Source: Leptodesmis sichuanensis A121 (GTDB lineage: Bacteria > Cyanobacteriota > Cyanobacteriia > Leptolyngbyales > Leptolyngbyaceae). Taken from it: DNA of 64,000 nucleotides. Under the pieces are notes generated by a model that worked only from the letters and a program-made list of their open reading frames with translations, was not told the origin of the DNA and did not search any database. The stretch covers positions 1,860,001 to 1,924,000 of the forward strand of contig NZ_CP075171.1 of assembly GCF_021379005.1 (NCBI RefSeq). The letters run 5' to 3'. A program made the translations under genes and the position numbers. Positions 9,649 through 19,589 of this stretch are shown here, piece by piece; positions within the stretch are counted from its first letter, which is position 1; every line of letters starts with the position of its first letter.

Positions 9649-10917
9649 TCAAAACTGTCCTGTTCCTTGAATAATGTGTTTCACCGTCGTCAGGGTTTCC
9701 AGACTAATTGGCCCGCGACGGTGTCCTTTTTGGTTGGACATGCCGAGGAAAATGGAGTCGCCTCGTTTGGGGTTGCGGGAGAAGCGGGGCGAGGCGTTGA
9801 TGTAGGTGGAGGCGCTGTTGATGCCCAAAGCAAAAGAACGGCTCTCCTGGTAGGATTCGGTGACTAGACAGTCGGCATGACCACTGCTGTGCAAATTAAT
9901 CCAGGTGATGGCGGCTTCCAGACTGGGTACAGACTTGAAAGCAATGATTTTTGCCAGATATGCCTGTCGCCATTCGCTTTCTTCGGCCAGTTTCAGTTCT
10001 GGAAATTCAGCCACGAGGTCGGCATCTCCTCGGAGTTCAAAGCCCTTTTCTCGCAAACTATTCCACAGAATAATCAGGGAGGAAGGATTCTGGCTGGGAT
10101 GGATTAAGACTTTCTCGATCGCATTCACCGGATCTGGTTCGCTCTGGTGACTATCGATGAGAATCCAGCGCACAGCATCCAAGCTGCCAGAAGGTGACCA
10201 GTACAGGTAACAGTTACCCATCGCCGATCGCAGGACAGGAGCCGTGGCCTGTCGGACAATTTGCTGTACCAGGCTGGGTCGTCCGTAGGGAATGATCAGA
10301 TTCACGTACTGATCCTGCACAATCAGATCGCGGATGGAAGCGCCCTGATCGGAGGACAGCACCTGCAGGCAACCATCGGGCAGTCCGTTTTTTTCGATCG
10401 CCGACCATAAGGCTTGCGCGATCGCCGCATTGGAATGGCTGGCTTCACTGCCCCCTTTGAGCACCAGACTATTTCCCGTTTTCACACACAGTCCTGCAGC
10501 CAGAGCGGCCAGTTCGGGAAAGGCTTCGTAAATCAGTGAAATTACCCCCAGGGGCATGAGTTGGGAGTAGGTCTGGCAATGGTCAATCTGGTAGGCGGCA
10601 TCCATCACCCGTCCGATCGGATCAGGGAGTTCGCTTAATCGCCGCAGCAGGTTAGCCGCCGTTTGAATTCGTTCTGGGGTCAGTTTTAGCCATTCCAAAA
10701 TCAGATCAGGAACTGCCATTTCCCGACTGGCTTCCAGATCCAGCGTATTGGCTTCTAGAATGTCATTTTGCTGCTGCTTCAGTGCTTCTGCCATCGCATA
10801 AACGGTTTGGCTGCGCAGCACACCTTTGGTCGTTGCTAACTGGATCGAAGCTCGATGGGCAGCCTGTACAGCAACGAGTGGATCGGCAATCAGTCCGTCA
10901 GAGAAATCCGTTGTCAT
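9649..10917 (-). CDS. proA: Gamma-glutamyl phosphate reductase, divergent ProA paralogue
   Basis: 422 aa aldehyde-dehydrogenase-fold enzyme of proline synthesis. PLGVISLIYEAFPE, KTGNSLVLKGGSEA, DLIIPYGRPSLV-like and INASPRFS blocks are all visible. The catalytic cysteine sits in AMGNCYLYW, where most ProA proteins have GNCH followed by V/Y, so the histidine is replaced by tyrosine. The usual FGLGAEIGIST stretch near the C-terminus is also altered (SIFLGMSNQKGHRRGP). Cyanobacteria often carry two ProA genes and this looks like the less conserved one. It lies 3 bp downstream of a small membrane-protein gene, probably in one operon. Confidence 0.85.
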   Translation of the reverse strand: MTTDFSDGLIADPLVAVQAAHRASIQLATTKGVLRSQTVYAMAEALKQQQNDILEANTLDLEASREMAVPDLILEWLKLTPERIQTAANLLRRLSELPDPIGRVMDAAYQIDHCQTYSQLMPLGVISLIYEAFPELAALAAGLCVKTGNSLVLKGGSEASHSNAAIAQALWSAIEKNGLPDGCLQVLSSDQGASIRDLIVQDQYVNLIIPYGRPSLVQQIVRQATAPVLRSAMGNCYLYWSPSGSLDAVRWILIDSHQSEPDPVNAIEKVLIHPSQNPSSLIILWNSLREKGFELRGDADLVAEFPELKLAEESEWRQAYLAKIIAFKSVPSLEAAITWINLHSSGHADCLVTESYQESRSFALGINSASTYINASPRFSRNPKRGDSIFLGMSNQKGHRRGPISLETLTTVKHIIQGTGQF

Positions 10918-10920
10918 GGG

Positions 10921-11337
10921 TTATCGTCTATAAGCCAGCAACACCATCAGCGCAGGCAGCACGGCCAAAAGTAGCACTCCAACGATCAGAACGATGCCCG
11001 ATGAACTTGATTTGGCATTCAGGGCCAGCGGCAACCAGATGATCAACATGATCAGGGTAATCCCCAGGGCGACGGGTAGATAGCTTTCCCCCAAACCCGC
11101 ATGGGCCGGATTCCACTGGTGGCCATTCCACCGCCACGCCCGCTTATAAGGATAACTTCCCGAAAGCTGTTCTAGAACCTGCCCCGTTTCATCCACGACA
11201 AAGATTTGTTGACAACGGTTACATCCGAAGGCTTCCGTCAGGGCGATCGGGGATAACCGCCCCCGTCTACGGCAAGGACAGGGATAATCTTGTGTTAAAT
11301 CAATTTTTTGAGATTTTTGTGGTTGCACAGGCAGCAC
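10921..11337 (-). CDS. Small zinc-ribbon membrane protein of unknown function
   Basis: 138 aa with a GTG start. The N-terminal half has CPC near residue 20 and CNRC near 39, consistent with a zinc ribbon. It is followed by a WRWNGHQW motif and two hydrophobic segments (about 86-106 and 113-135) that end the protein. This looks like a conserved cyanobacterial hypothetical. It is upstream of the proA paralogue with a 3-bp gap, so the two are probably translated from the same message. No function can be assigned. Confidence 0.65.
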   Translation of the reverse strand: MLPVQPQKSQKIDLTQDYPCPCRRRGRLSPIALTEAFGCNRCQQIFVVDETGQVLEQLSGSYPYKRAWRWNGHQWNPAHAGLGESYLPVALGITLIMLIIWLPLALNAKSSSSGIVLIVGVLLLAVLPALMVLLAYRR

Positions 11338-11664
11338 CAGGATGCAGTTGCAAATATCTTGTCTGAATAAATTAACCCTCGTCCATCCTGCAGAACACTG
11401 CGTCTTTTAGGGCAAAGTTTCAGGTTCCTGGCTGGACGTTAGTTGATTACCCTTTGATTCAAGCAATTAACAGACAGGTCATCAAGTCCCCCCTCTGACC
11501 ATAAGCTAAAGCTTTATTTTCGGGTTGTAATCTAATTCTAAAAAACTCTAGAAGGTATTTTTTATCGGCAATATTATCACGATTAAAAAGGGAAAATAGC
11601 AGAAGTGTGAGATAAAGCAGGGCAAGGTGTACGAGACAAAGTTATAACGCGCTCCTGCAAGAAA
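11338..11664. other. Intergenic region, nothing recognised
   Basis: 327 bp between the SGNH hydrolase and the zinc-ribbon membrane protein. AT-rich near 11520-11600. No open frame, hairpin terminator or RNA gene that I can support. Confidence 0.5.
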
Positions 11665-12630
11665 TTACTGAGCCCACTGATAGCCACTGATAACATCCCA
11701 GGCAATCTGCTTGTACTGTGTAGCCAAAGCTGCTGGCAGAGGGCCATTGGCGGTTACTTTCTCTGTTGGAGGCTGGCCAGTCACAGCAGCGTAATACAGC
11801 AGCCCAACAAAGTACCGACCCGTGGCATTAAGGTGTATCCCGTCTTGAAAATGCTCGGCTATAAACTGTTGCTGAGACTGGCCCAACTGCTCTCTGAGAT
11901 AAGCAAAGCCGGAGCCAGCCGGAATTATGCCGATCGGCTTACCATCGCTTACCTTGTCAATACCGGTACGGGTCTTCTCATTCTCCGCTTGCCTGTTGCG
12001 TACCCAGGCATCCCATTGGGCGGCTGTTTGATATCTGGGATCTTGATTGTCCGGCCAAACTGAGTACAACCATAGCTTCACGTTTGGATTTGCCCTTAGA
12101 GCATAAGAGTAGAATAAGGCACCGATACGAACATCTCCAGGTTCTGGAATATTCTTTTCATCAGGTTCAGGGAGATAGTCGGGGCTTACAGGGACAGTGT
12201 TCTGCTCGTTTGGATCGGAATAGGCAGATCTGTAAATCGGCATAATTGTCAGGTGATCGGGCTGCATCTTCTGCATGAGGGCCAGGGGTGACTTATCCCT
12301 GCCTGCACTATTTTGAAAGTGCCAGAGATAGGACAGGGGCGCTCCTGGGATACTGAATTTTTGCTGCTCAACTCGATAACCAGCACTGGCAAGAAGGGGT
12401 TCGGCTCCGTCGCCAAGCTCATCCGTACCACTATTGCCTATGAAAAAAATTTTGATAGTACTCCTGGTTGCCCCAACTCCCGGTATGACCTTTTGCAGGG
12501 CACATCCTTGCAAGCCAGGTAGGTAGTTCGCCTGAATGCTGGCAGCCCATCCCTCAGATAGGGAATTGAAGACACCACTCAGTAGAATCAGGGCCGCAGC
12601 ACTGAGTGCAAGGGCATAGTTAAGCATCAT
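11665..12630 (-). CDS. SGNH/GDSL-like hydrolase, probably exported
   Basis: 321 aa. The N-terminus from MMLNYALALSAAALILLSG is a signal peptide or anchor. The block IKIFFIGNSGTDEL near residue 62 looks like block I of SGNH hydrolases (GNS), and DGIHLNATGRYFVG near 285 looks like block V (D-x-x-H). These suggest an esterase or carbohydrate-esterase activity outside the cytoplasm, with the substrate unknown. A longer frame opening at 12732 is an artefact, since its first 26 codons are the tRNA-Gly gene read through. I therefore start at the ATG at 12630. Confidence 0.7.
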   Translation of the reverse strand: MMLNYALALSAAALILLSGVFNSLSEGWAASIQANYLPGLQGCALQKVIPGVGATRSTIKIFFIGNSGTDELGDGAEPLLASAGYRVEQQKFSIPGAPLSYLWHFQNSAGRDKSPLALMQKMQPDHLTIMPIYRSAYSDPNEQNTVPVSPDYLPEPDEKNIPEPGDVRIGALFYSYALRANPNVKLWLYSVWPDNQDPRYQTAAQWDAWVRNRQAENEKTRTGIDKVSDGKPIGIIPAGSGFAYLREQLGQSQQQFIAEHFQDGIHLNATGRYFVGLLYYAAVTGQPPTEKVTANGPLPAALATQYKQIAWDVISGYQWAQ

Positions 12631-12656
12631 CTGGAAGCAAAGAGGATATTTGAGAA

Positions 12657-12728
12657 AGCGGGCAACGCGATTCGAACGCGCGACATTCACCTTGGCAAGG
12701 TGACGCTCTACCACTGAGCTATGCCCGC
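12657..12728 (-). tRNA. tRNA-Gly (GCC anticodon)
   Basis: A 72-nt cloverleaf reads from 12728 down. The acceptor arm GCGGGCA pairs with TGCCCGC. The D-arm GCTC...GAGC, the anticodon arm TCACC-TTGCCAA-GGTGA with anticodon GCC, and the T-arm with GTTCGAAT are all intact. CCA is not encoded. It lies just upstream of the SGNH hydrolase gene on the same strand. Confidence 0.95.
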
Positions 12729-12867
12729 ACAATTCAGACGATTATCAGGATGTCAGAATCAGGTGACACCTGTCAACTATTTTAGGTCGAGATTTTTGCT
12801 GTTGCACTGGATTGTGAAGTAGTTCTTCGCTCCGCTGACAGCCATTAGGTGTCCTAACACCCTCCCC

Positions 12868-13272
12868 TTAGAGATTTGTTGAAATCGCCTGAACCGGACA
12901 GGTAGGAATGCACTGTTCACAGACAATACAGCGCGATCGCGTGAAGCTAAGCTTAAACGATTCAGGATCCAGAGTCAGAGCCTCACTAGGACAAACCCCC
13001 GTACAGAGGCCGCAGTGTACACACAAATCTTCATCGATCACGATTTCGCGGCTGGAGGAAGAAACTCCGATGTCCTGGGATCGCATCCACTCGATCGCTG
13101 CTTCCAGTTGGTCAATATCCCCCGACAATTCCACCACCAGTTTGCCAATCTGGTTCGGTGCTACCTGTGCCCGAATAATATTTGCCGCAACGTTAAAATC
13201 CTTTGCCAATCGATAGGTGACTGGCATCTGGACGGAACGCTTGGGGAAGGTCAGGGTGACTCTTTTCTTCAT
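12868..13272 (-). CDS. NIL-domain 4Fe-4S ferredoxin-type protein
   Basis: 134 aa. Residues 1-75 form a NIL domain (ACT-like fold, seen at the end of methionine ABC-transporter ATPases and in small ferredoxins). Residues 76-134 hold two 4Fe-4S clusters, CVHCGLCTGVCP and CIVCEQCIPTCP. Related proteins are proposed to have a role in sulfur-amino-acid metabolism or electron delivery. The ATG at 13272 (MKKRVTLTF) is preferred. The frame upstream of it is low-complexity and histidine/proline-rich, unlike a real N-terminus. Confidence 0.85.
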   Translation of the reverse strand: MKKRVTLTFPKRSVQMPVTYRLAKDFNVAANIIRAQVAPNQIGKLVVELSGDIDQLEAAIEWMRSQDIGVSSSSREIVIDEDLCVHCGLCTGVCPSEALTLDPESFKLSFTRSRCIVCEQCIPTCPVQAISTNL

Positions 13273-13470
13273 GGTGGGGAAGGGGGTTAGGGAAGGGGGA
13301 TGAGGTGAAGCGTGATGGGGTGATGCAAGGGTGGGATGACAAGCGGGTATCAGAATGTCCGTCCTTCCCATTATCTCGTCATTTCACTATTCACCCTTCA
13401 CCATTCCCTATTTCCTATTCCCGACTTCCTCTCCACTTTGCCTAAGACTCGGAGGTTTTGCCTATGAATT

Positions 13471-14052
13471 TTAGCCATTCCAATGGCACGGTTCAAACCT
13501 CCGAGTTTTTAGCTCCACAGGCTGATTGTGTAGCACCATTGTCGTAGTGCTATTCGCCTCAAAACCAATTTTTTCGTAAAAGGTCTGCTGTTGGGTGGTC
13601 ATCAGATAAACCCGTTCCACCCGGTACAGTTTGGGATGGCTTAATACGGTTTGTACCAGCTTTCGCCCCAAGCCTGCCCCTTGATAGTCCGGATGGATCA
13701 CCACATCCCAGATCGTGGCTCGATAAATGCCATCTGAGGTAGCTCTGGCAAAACCAATCAGATCGGGGTCATTCCAGACGCTGATCACCGGATCACTGTT
13801 AGCAATGGCAATCTCTAAATCTTCCAGCTTGCGATCGCGTGCCCAAAAAGCAGCCGTCTGGAACAAATTCTGAAGCTGGTACAGGTCAACCTGCGATCGC
13901 TGATCACAAAATCGGACAGTACGGCAATCGCTCTTAGAATTTTGAATTTTGGATTTTGAATTTTGAATTTTGGCTTCCGGTGGGTCAGGTATTTGTGTGG
14001 GCTTGCTAAATACCAAACTAGCTTCCGAATTCTGAACGTTCTGCTTCACCAT
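13471..14052 (-). CDS. GNAT-family N-acetyltransferase
   Basis: 193 aa. The GNAT core lies at residues 45-175, with the acetyl-CoA site VIHPDYQGAGLGRKLV and the C-terminal YLMTTQQQTFYEKIGFE. The first 40 residues are not part of the fold and contain KIQNSKS twice in tandem, encoded by five heptanucleotide units. The true start may therefore lie downstream of the repeat, but no better ATG exists before the core. Substrate unknown. Confidence 0.8.
   Translation of the reverse strand: MVKQNVQNSEASLVFSKPTQIPDPPEAKIQNSKSKIQNSKSDCRTVRFCDQRSQVDLYQLQNLFQTAAFWARDRKLEDLEIAIANSDPVISVWNDPDLIGFARATSDGIYRATIWDVVIHPDYQGAGLGRKLVQTVLSHPKLYRVERVYLMTTQQQTFYEKIGFEANSTTTMVLHNQPVELKTRRFEPCHWNG
13937..13971. repeat. 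Heptanucleotide repeat GAATTTT x5 in the GNAT gene
   Basis: Five units of GAATTTT/GGATTTT. Because three heptamers equal seven codons, the translation is a seven-residue repeat (KIQNSKS, twice) near the N-terminus of the acetyltransferase. Confidence 0.85.
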
Positions 14053-14396
14053 CCACTGTCCACTCTCCTCATCTGGCTATTGTCCATACAGCCGCCACAA
14101 CCTCTATCCATCCGTAAAAAGGCAACTCCTTGTGCTGGCTTTGGCTTTGAAATCCAGATTAAATTTAGCCAGGTTGGGTTATCCGCTGGCTGATAAACAA
14201 TGCCAAAAATACATTATTGTCTATCATTGATAAGTTAGTCCTGAACACTCCTCAGGTCATCAACGCAAAACTTTACCGTTTTTCGGGTGTCCAGTCATCC
14301 TTAGCTTGAGATCGCTTAATTGGTATGCCCTTTCCGTCCCATCGCCCCTCTCAAATTTCCTACCGACGGCAACGGTCATCCCGTGGCACAAAAGCG
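14053..14396. other. Intergenic region between divergent genes
   Basis: Holds the promoters of the GNAT gene (minus) and the cytochrome gene (plus). Short open frames here have no conserved character. No RNA gene or strong hairpin seen. Confidence 0.4.
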
Positions 14397-14987
14397 ATGC
14401 AACCCGATCGCAAACGCTCTGTGTGGCTGCTATTGGTTCTGTTATTACTGTGGAGCCTTTGCCTGGGAATTGGGCTGGCTCAGGCGACCGAACCCCAATC
14501 GAGAGAGACAACGAGAGAGGCGATCGCCCAGATTCCCCCAACCAATTCCACCCAGCCAGTGGCTACCCCAACCAGCACCAGTAGCCGCATTGGTACGGTT
14601 GATGTGGTTCCAGAACGCTACCAGGCGGCCCAGAACCTGTACCTCCAACATTGTTCCACTTGTCATATTGCCCTGCCTCCAGCGGTAATGCCGTCCGAAA
14701 CCTGGCGCACGTTGATTCAAGATACGCAGCATTATGGGGCAGAATTGAAACCTCTGGATCGCTTTGAAATTCAGGGGATGTGGCAGTATTTACGGGACTT
14801 TTCTCGACCGCAGGCGATCGACGAACAAACCCCTTATCGCCTCTACGAATCCCGCATCTTCAGAGCACTTCATCCCCGCGTCAAATTTGCTCAACGAGTC
14901 AACCTGGAGAGTTGTATTTCCTGCCATCCCGGTGCTGGTCAATACGACTTCCGCAGCCTCAGCGCTGAATGGCAAAACGCCCCGTGA
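14397..14987 (+). CDS. Dihaem cytochrome c, membrane-anchored or secreted
   Basis: 196 aa. An N-terminal hydrophobic stretch (RSVWLLLVLLLLWSLCLGIG) acts as a signal peptide or anchor. Two haem attachment motifs follow, CSTCH near residue 83 and CISCH near 175, and SVDVVPERYQ-like sequence lies just before the first. This matches the dihaem cytochrome (DHC) family, thought to carry electrons on the lumenal or periplasmic side. The start at 14397 (MQPDRKR) is chosen because it places the charged n-region directly before the hydrophobic core. The upstream extension in this frame is not signal-like. Confidence 0.8.
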   Translation: MQPDRKRSVWLLLVLLLLWSLCLGIGLAQATEPQSRETTREAIAQIPPTNSTQPVATPTSTSSRIGTVDVVPERYQAAQNLYLQHCSTCHIALPPAVMPSETWRTLIQDTQHYGAELKPLDRFEIQGMWQYLRDFSRPQAIDEQTPYRLYESRIFRALHPRVKFAQRVNLESCISCHPGAGQYDFRSLSAEWQNAP

Positions 14988-15019
14988 TAGTTAAGAATGA
15001 AGAGTTAAGGGTTAAAAAT

Positions 15020-15092
15020 TAAACCAGGTTCAGCTAGAGAACGGTCGTTTTCCGATCAGAAAAACTCCGGTTCTGGACTTAGACAAGGTTTA
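15020..15092 (-). repeat. 73-bp palindromic dispersed repeat, copy C
   Basis: Same element as copies A and B in reverse orientation, between the dihaem cytochrome gene and secA. It is bracketed by facing heptamer tracts (GTTAAGA...GAGTTAAG on the left, TAACTCT twice on the right), so it sits in the loop of a larger inverted repeat spanning about 14988-15125. Confidence 0.85.
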
Positions 15093-15174
15093 TCTATTCA
15101 TTCCTAACTCTTAACTCTTAACGTTCACTGCTTAACTGTTAACCGTCCAACCTAGAAACTTGCCATTTTTCGCC

Positions 15175-17988
15175 ATGTTAAAAACGTTGCTGGGCGATCC
15201 GAACGCACGCAAACTCAAAAAATATCAACCGATCGTGACTGAAGTCGCTTTGCTGGAAGAAGAAATCCAATCCTTGTCGGACGAGGAATTGCGAGGCAAA
15301 ACGACAGAATTTAAGCAGCGCCTGGAAAAGGGGGAAACCCTGGATGACCTGCTGCCCGAAGCCTTTGCCGTGGTCAGGGAGGCAGGCAAGCGAGTGCTGG
15401 GGATGCGCCACTTTGATGTGCAAGTGCTGGGGGGCATGATCCTGCACGAAGGTCAGATTGCTGAAATGAAGACAGGGGAAGGAAAAACCCTGGTGGCAAC
15501 GCTTCCCGCTTACCTGAATGCCCTGTCTGGTAAGGGTGTACATGTGATCACCGTAAACGATTACCTGGCTCGTCGGGACGCAGAATGGATGGGGCAGGTG
15601 CATCGTTTCTTGGGCCTTACCGTAGGTCTGATTCAGCAAACCATGACTCCCAGTGAGCGCAAGAAGAATTACGACTGCGATATTACCTACGGCACCAACA
15701 GTGAGTTGGGGTTCGACTACCTGCGGGACAATATGGCAACCTCAATGGCCGATGTGGTGCAGCGTCCCTTTAACTACTGCATCATCGACGAAGTGGATTC
15801 AGTGTTGATTGATGAAGCCCGCACCCCCCTGATCATTTCCGGTCAGGTGGAGCGGCCCAGTGAGAAATATATTCAGGCTGCAGAGATTGCCAAAGCCCTG
15901 AATAAAGATGAACACTATGAGGTCGATGAAAAGCAACGGACGATTCTGCTGACGGATGAAGGGTTTATTCGGGCTGAACAGTTGCTGGGCGTAACGGATC
16001 TCTTCGACCCAAAGGATCCCTGGGCGCATTATGTGTTCAACGCGATTAAGGCTAAGGAACTGTTCATCCTGGATGTGAACTACATTGTGCGGGGTGGCGA
16101 AGTCGTAATTGTGGATGAGTTCACGGGACGGGTAATGCCCGGTCGGCGCTGGAGTGATGGTCTGCACCAGGCGATCGAAGCCAAGGAAGGCGCAGAAATC
16201 CAACCGGAAACCCAAACCCTGGCCACCATTACCTACCAGAACTTCTTCCTGCTCTATCCCAAACTGGCTGGGATGACCGGGACGGCCAAAACAGAAGAAG
16301 CGGAATTTGGCAAGATTTACAACCTGGAAGTGACGACTATTCCCACGAATCGCACCAACATCCGACGCGATTTATCGGACGTGGTGTACAAGACTGAGGA
16401 AGCCAAGTGGCGGGCGGTGGCGATCGAATGTGCAGAGATGTACAAGATGGGCCGTCCGGTTCTGGTGGGTACCACCAGCGTGGAAAAGTCGGAAGTCTTG
16501 TCTCGCTTGCTGGCCGAGTTGAAAATTCCCCACAACCTGCTGAACGCCAAACCAGAGAACGTGGAGCGGGAATCGGAAATTGTCGCGCAGGCCGGACGGA
16601 AGGGAGCCGTAACGATCGCCACCAACATGGCCGGACGCGGAACCGACATCATCCTGGGTGGGAACGCCGATTACATGGCGCGGTTGAAGGTGCGGGAATA
16701 TTTCATGCCCAAACTGGCGCAACCCGAAGATGAGGATGAATTTGGTATTACGTCAGTTCCGGGAGCCGGAGGAGGTCGTAGTGGGGGCCAGGGATTTGTT
16801 CCCGGTCGCAAGGTGAAAACCTGGAAAGCTTCACCCCAGATCTATCCTACGGAACTCTCTAAAGCGACAGAAAAACTGCTGAAGGACGCGGTGGATTTCG
16901 CGGTGAAGGAGTACGGAGAGCGATCGCTGCCGGAACTGGAAGCCGAGGACAAAATTGCCGTTGCCTCTGAAAAAGCACCGACTCAGGATCCAGTGATTCA
17001 AAAACTGCGGGCAGCCTATAACCGGATTCGGGAAGAGTACGAAGTGTTCACGAAGGCCGAACATGAGGAAGTCGTGGCCCTGGGTGGTCTGCATGTGATT
17101 GGGACAGAACGTCACGAATCCCGCCGGATTGATAACCAGTTACGGGGACGGGCCGCTCGGCAGGGCGACCCTGGTTCCACCAAGTTCTTCCTCAGTTTGC
17201 AGGACAACTTGCTGCGGATCTTTGGCGGCGATCGGGTAGCGGGTCTGATGAATGCCTTCCGGGTGGAAGAAGATATGCCGATCGAGTCGGGAATGCTGAC
17301 GCGATCGCTGGAAGGTGCCCAGAAGAAGGTGGAAACCTACTACTACGACATCCGGAAGCAGGTGTTTGAGTACGACGAAGTGATGAACAAACAACGTCGG
17401 GCCATCTACGCCGAACGTCGCCGGGTCTTGGAAGGACAGGATCTGAAGGAACAGGTGATTAAGTATGCGGAACTGACGATGGATGACATCGTGAATGCCT
17501 ACATCAATCCCGAACTACCAGCGGAAGAATGGGAACTGGATAAGTTAGTCAGCAAGGTGAAGGAATTTGTTTACCTGCTGGCGGATCTGGAACCCAAACA
17601 ATTGGAAGATCTGACGTTTAGCGAGATTAAAGCCTTCCTGCACGAACAGGTGCGGATTGCCTACGACAACAAAGAAGCTCAGATTGACCAGATTCAACCC
17701 GGATTGATGCGACAGGCAGAACGGTTCTTCATTCTGCAACAGATTGACACCCTCTGGCGGGAACACCTGCAACAGATGGATGGCCTGCGGGAATCTGTCG
17801 GTTTACGCGGCTACGGTCAGAAGGATCCGCTGATCGAGTACAAGAGCGAAGGCTTTGAACTGTTCCTGGAGATGATGACCGATATTCGCCGGAATGTGGT
17901 CTACTCCCTGTTCATGTTCCAACCCCAGGTGCAACCTACCGCTCCCGCTGCCGCCGTAGCTGGAGATATTGAGGTTGAAGAACTGTAG
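15175..17988 (+). CDS. secA: Preprotein translocase ATPase SecA
   Basis: 937 aa motor of the Sec export pathway, acting with SecYEG at the thylakoid and plasma membranes. Walker A MKTGEGKT lies near residue 97 and Walker [16 protein letters not shown] near 203. Also visible are the preprotein-crosslinking domain, the MAGRGTDI helicase motif near residue 480, [31 protein letters not shown] and the helical scaffold region. It lacks the C-terminal zinc-binding cysteines of enterobacterial SecA, as is usual in cyanobacteria and chloroplasts. An in-frame ATG five codons upstream (15160) is possible, but [10 protein letters not shown] is the family start. Confidence 0.97.
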   Translation: MLKTLLGDPNARKLKKYQPIVTEVALLEEEIQSLSDEELRGKTTEFKQRLEKGETLDDLLPEAFAVVREAGKRVLGMRHFDVQVLGGMILHEGQIAEMKTGEGKTLVATLPAYLNALSGKGVHVITVNDYLARRDAEWMGQVHRFLGLTVGLIQQTMTPSERKKNYDCDITYGTNSELGFDYLRDNMATSMADVVQRPFNYCIIDEVDSVLIDEARTPLIISGQVERPSEKYIQAAEIAKALNKDEHYEVDEKQRTILLTDEGFIRAEQLLGVTDLFDPKDPWAHYVFNAIKAKELFILDVNYIVRGGEVVIVDEFTGRVMPGRRWSDGLHQAIEAKEGAEIQPETQTLATITYQNFFLLYPKLAGMTGTAKTEEAEFGKIYNLEVTTIPTNRTNIRRDLSDVVYKTEEAKWRAVAIECAEMYKMGRPVLVGTTSVEKSEVLSRLLAELKIPHNLLNAKPENVERESEIVAQAGRKGAVTIATNMAGRGTDIILGGNADYMARLKVREYFMPKLAQPEDEDEFGITSVPGAGGGRSGGQGFVPGRKVKTWKASPQIYPTELSKATEKLLKDAVDFAVKEYGERSLPELEAEDKIAVASEKAPTQDPVIQKLRAAYNRIREEYEVFTKAEHEEVVALGGLHVIGTERHESRRIDNQLRGRAARQGDPGSTKFFLSLQDNLLRIFGGDRVAGLMNAFRVEEDMPIESGMLTRSLEGAQKKVETYYYDIRKQVFEYDEVMNKQRRAIYAERRRVLEGQDLKEQVIKYAELTMDDIVNAYINPELPAEEWELDKLVSKVKEFVYLLADLEPKQLEDLTFSEIKAFLHEQVRIAYDNKEAQIDQIQPGLMRQAERFFILQQIDTLWREHLQQMDGLRESVGLRGYGQKDPLIEYKSEGFELFLEMMTDIRRNVVYSLFMFQPQVQPTAPAAAVAGDIEVEEL

Positions 17989-18290
17989 ACCAATCTGGAC
18001 AGGATGAATCAAGACAGAGGGCAGAGGGCAGAAGGGGAATACCTGCAATCTTCTGTCCTTTGTCTTTCGTAGCAGCGAACAATCTCATGTGCCGACGATA
18101 AACGCTAATCTGTACCATACCAGCGCGATCGCCCAACTCTTGCCATTCGTGCAAAAACGGTATCAACCCTGCAAAATCATTAAATTCCCATAATTTTTTC
18201 GTGAATTTTGCATAATTCGTCTGATGTCTTCAGTTAAGTTAGCGATTAGCCAACTTGAGTCATTGCTTCAGTCAGAAAGGATGATCAGAA
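17989..18290. other. Intergenic region with a short heptamer tract
   Basis: 302 bp between secA and a secreted-protein gene. A short tract of AGAGGGC units lies at about 18016-18031. The stretch upstream of 18290 probably holds the promoter of the downstream gene. No gene seen. Confidence 0.4.
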
Positions 18291-19475
18291 ATGAAGACAA
18301 CGCTGTTTGGGATGGGATTGGGATTGACGGTGGTCGGTGTTGGGATGGTAGCCAGTCAAGCCGAAATCAGTCCTGTATCAGCCTCCAATCCTCCATCTGT
18401 GGCTCACAGCGTTGCCCAGAATCATAGTTCTCAAGCGGCCCAGACACGAATTCTGGATCTGGGAGTCACCCCAGCTCAGTTACAACAAATGCAGGGGGTG
18501 GGAATGCGAATGGTGATGCCCACTACCGTCCCGGCTGGCTTCCGGCTTACTGATGTAGTCAGTCGCTCAGATGCCCGGTTTGGCCCCAGTTACCTGCTCG
18601 TATATCGCAAGGGATCTGCCTGTTTTGGAATTGAAGGAACAAGAGGCGGCATTGGTGGCATCCCCACCGGTAATGCAGGCAGTTATCCGATCAAAAATGC
18701 CGTGCTAGGGAGAGGCCAACTGGAACAACGGCGATCGTCCACAGAACAACCCCAACTAATCAGTCAGTGGATAGGACGAGATCCGTTCTACCGCTTTGTG
18801 GGTGCCAACTATAGTTTTAATGGCGGCTCTGAACTGACGAATTGTCAGAATATCAGTGTCAAGGAGGCAATTTTGGTATCCGAATCCCTGCGCTACCTGG
18901 ACCTGGATCAAGGGATTGTGCAAGGGTTACCCGCCGCTGCTGTTGGTGTGGTCGATGCCAATTCCCCCACCTCAACCGTTGTTCGCTACCCGACCCAGCA
19001 GGAGTTCAATACCTTTAAGCGCAGTTTGCAGGCCGGGGCATTTGGTACAGGCTCCCAAATAACCGCGGAGGAGCGTCGTCAACGTCAGGCTTACCTGGCT
19101 ACCTGGAACAAAGTGAATCCCACGGGAGCGAAATTTGCTGGAGCCTGGTCGGATGGCAGCCGCTACTACTACGTCTACCCGTCCACGGTTAAAAGTCGGG
19201 TCTGTGTCGTCACATTGATCAATGGCAAGTATGACTTTTCCAATGGGCAGGCGATCAGTCAGGAGTTGCGCTACCGCAGTCATGGCTTCTTCTGGATTGA
19301 TCAACCCAATGTATTAGCTGCCAGAGATAACGGAACCGGCAAGCTCTATCCGGTCTATGCGGTACAATCCACTCCCGATGCGGCGGCGATCGCCAATTTT
19401 GACTATGGCTTCCGCCATGCCCAATGCACCACCGAACTCCCCGGCATGGGCCAAAACGGCAACCATGGGAGGTAA
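18291..19475 (+). CDS. Secreted protein of unknown function
   Basis: 394 aa with a clear signal peptide (MKTTLFGMGLGLTVVGVGM..., cleavage likely around residues 25-32). The mature part has no family I recognise. It contains a block around residues 85-200 with VSRSDARFGPSYLLVYRKGS and a conserved-looking C...C pair (CFGIEG, NCQNISV). A second part at about 240-385 has DGSRYYYVYPSTVKSRVCVV. The two halves might be domains with different histories. Only its export to periplasm or lumen can be inferred. It ends at a strong shared terminator. Confidence 0.6.
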   Translation: MKTTLFGMGLGLTVVGVGMVASQAEISPVSASNPPSVAHSVAQNHSSQAAQTRILDLGVTPAQLQQMQGVGMRMVMPTTVPAGFRLTDVVSRSDARFGPSYLLVYRKGSACFGIEGTRGGIGGIPTGNAGSYPIKNAVLGRGQLEQRRSSTEQPQLISQWIGRDPFYRFVGANYSFNGGSELTNCQNISVKEAILVSESLRYLDLDQGIVQGLPAAAVGVVDANSPTSTVVRYPTQQEFNTFKRSLQAGAFGTGSQITAEERRQRQAYLATWNKVNPTGAKFAGAWSDGSRYYYVYPSTVKSRVCVVTLINGKYDFSNGQAISQELRYRSHGFFWIDQPNVLAARDNGTGKLYPVYAVQSTPDAAAIANFDYGFRHAQCTTELPGMGQNGNHGR

Positions 19476-19509
19476 CGTTATAGAGCGGAAAAGATAATTC
19501 TCTGTAATC

Positions 19510-19553
19510 AAAAAAGGCTCTGCTTTCTCCTGCGAGTTTTCAGAGCCTTTTTT
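19510..19553. terminator. Bidirectional intrinsic terminator
   Basis: AAAAAAGGCTCTG at 19510-19522 pairs with CAGAGCCTTTTTTG at 19541-19553. A-tract and T-tract flank the stem, so it can end transcripts from both sides. It sits between the converging secreted-protein gene and the patatin gene. Confidence 0.9.
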
Positions 19554-19589
19554 GTCCTTTCAATGCCCACGGTGAATCGAAAATCGTGT

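Noticed and set aside
12630-12732. N-terminal extension MCGHSSVVERH of the SGNH hydrolase
   Set aside because: These codons are the tRNA-Gly gene. This is a well-known false translation.
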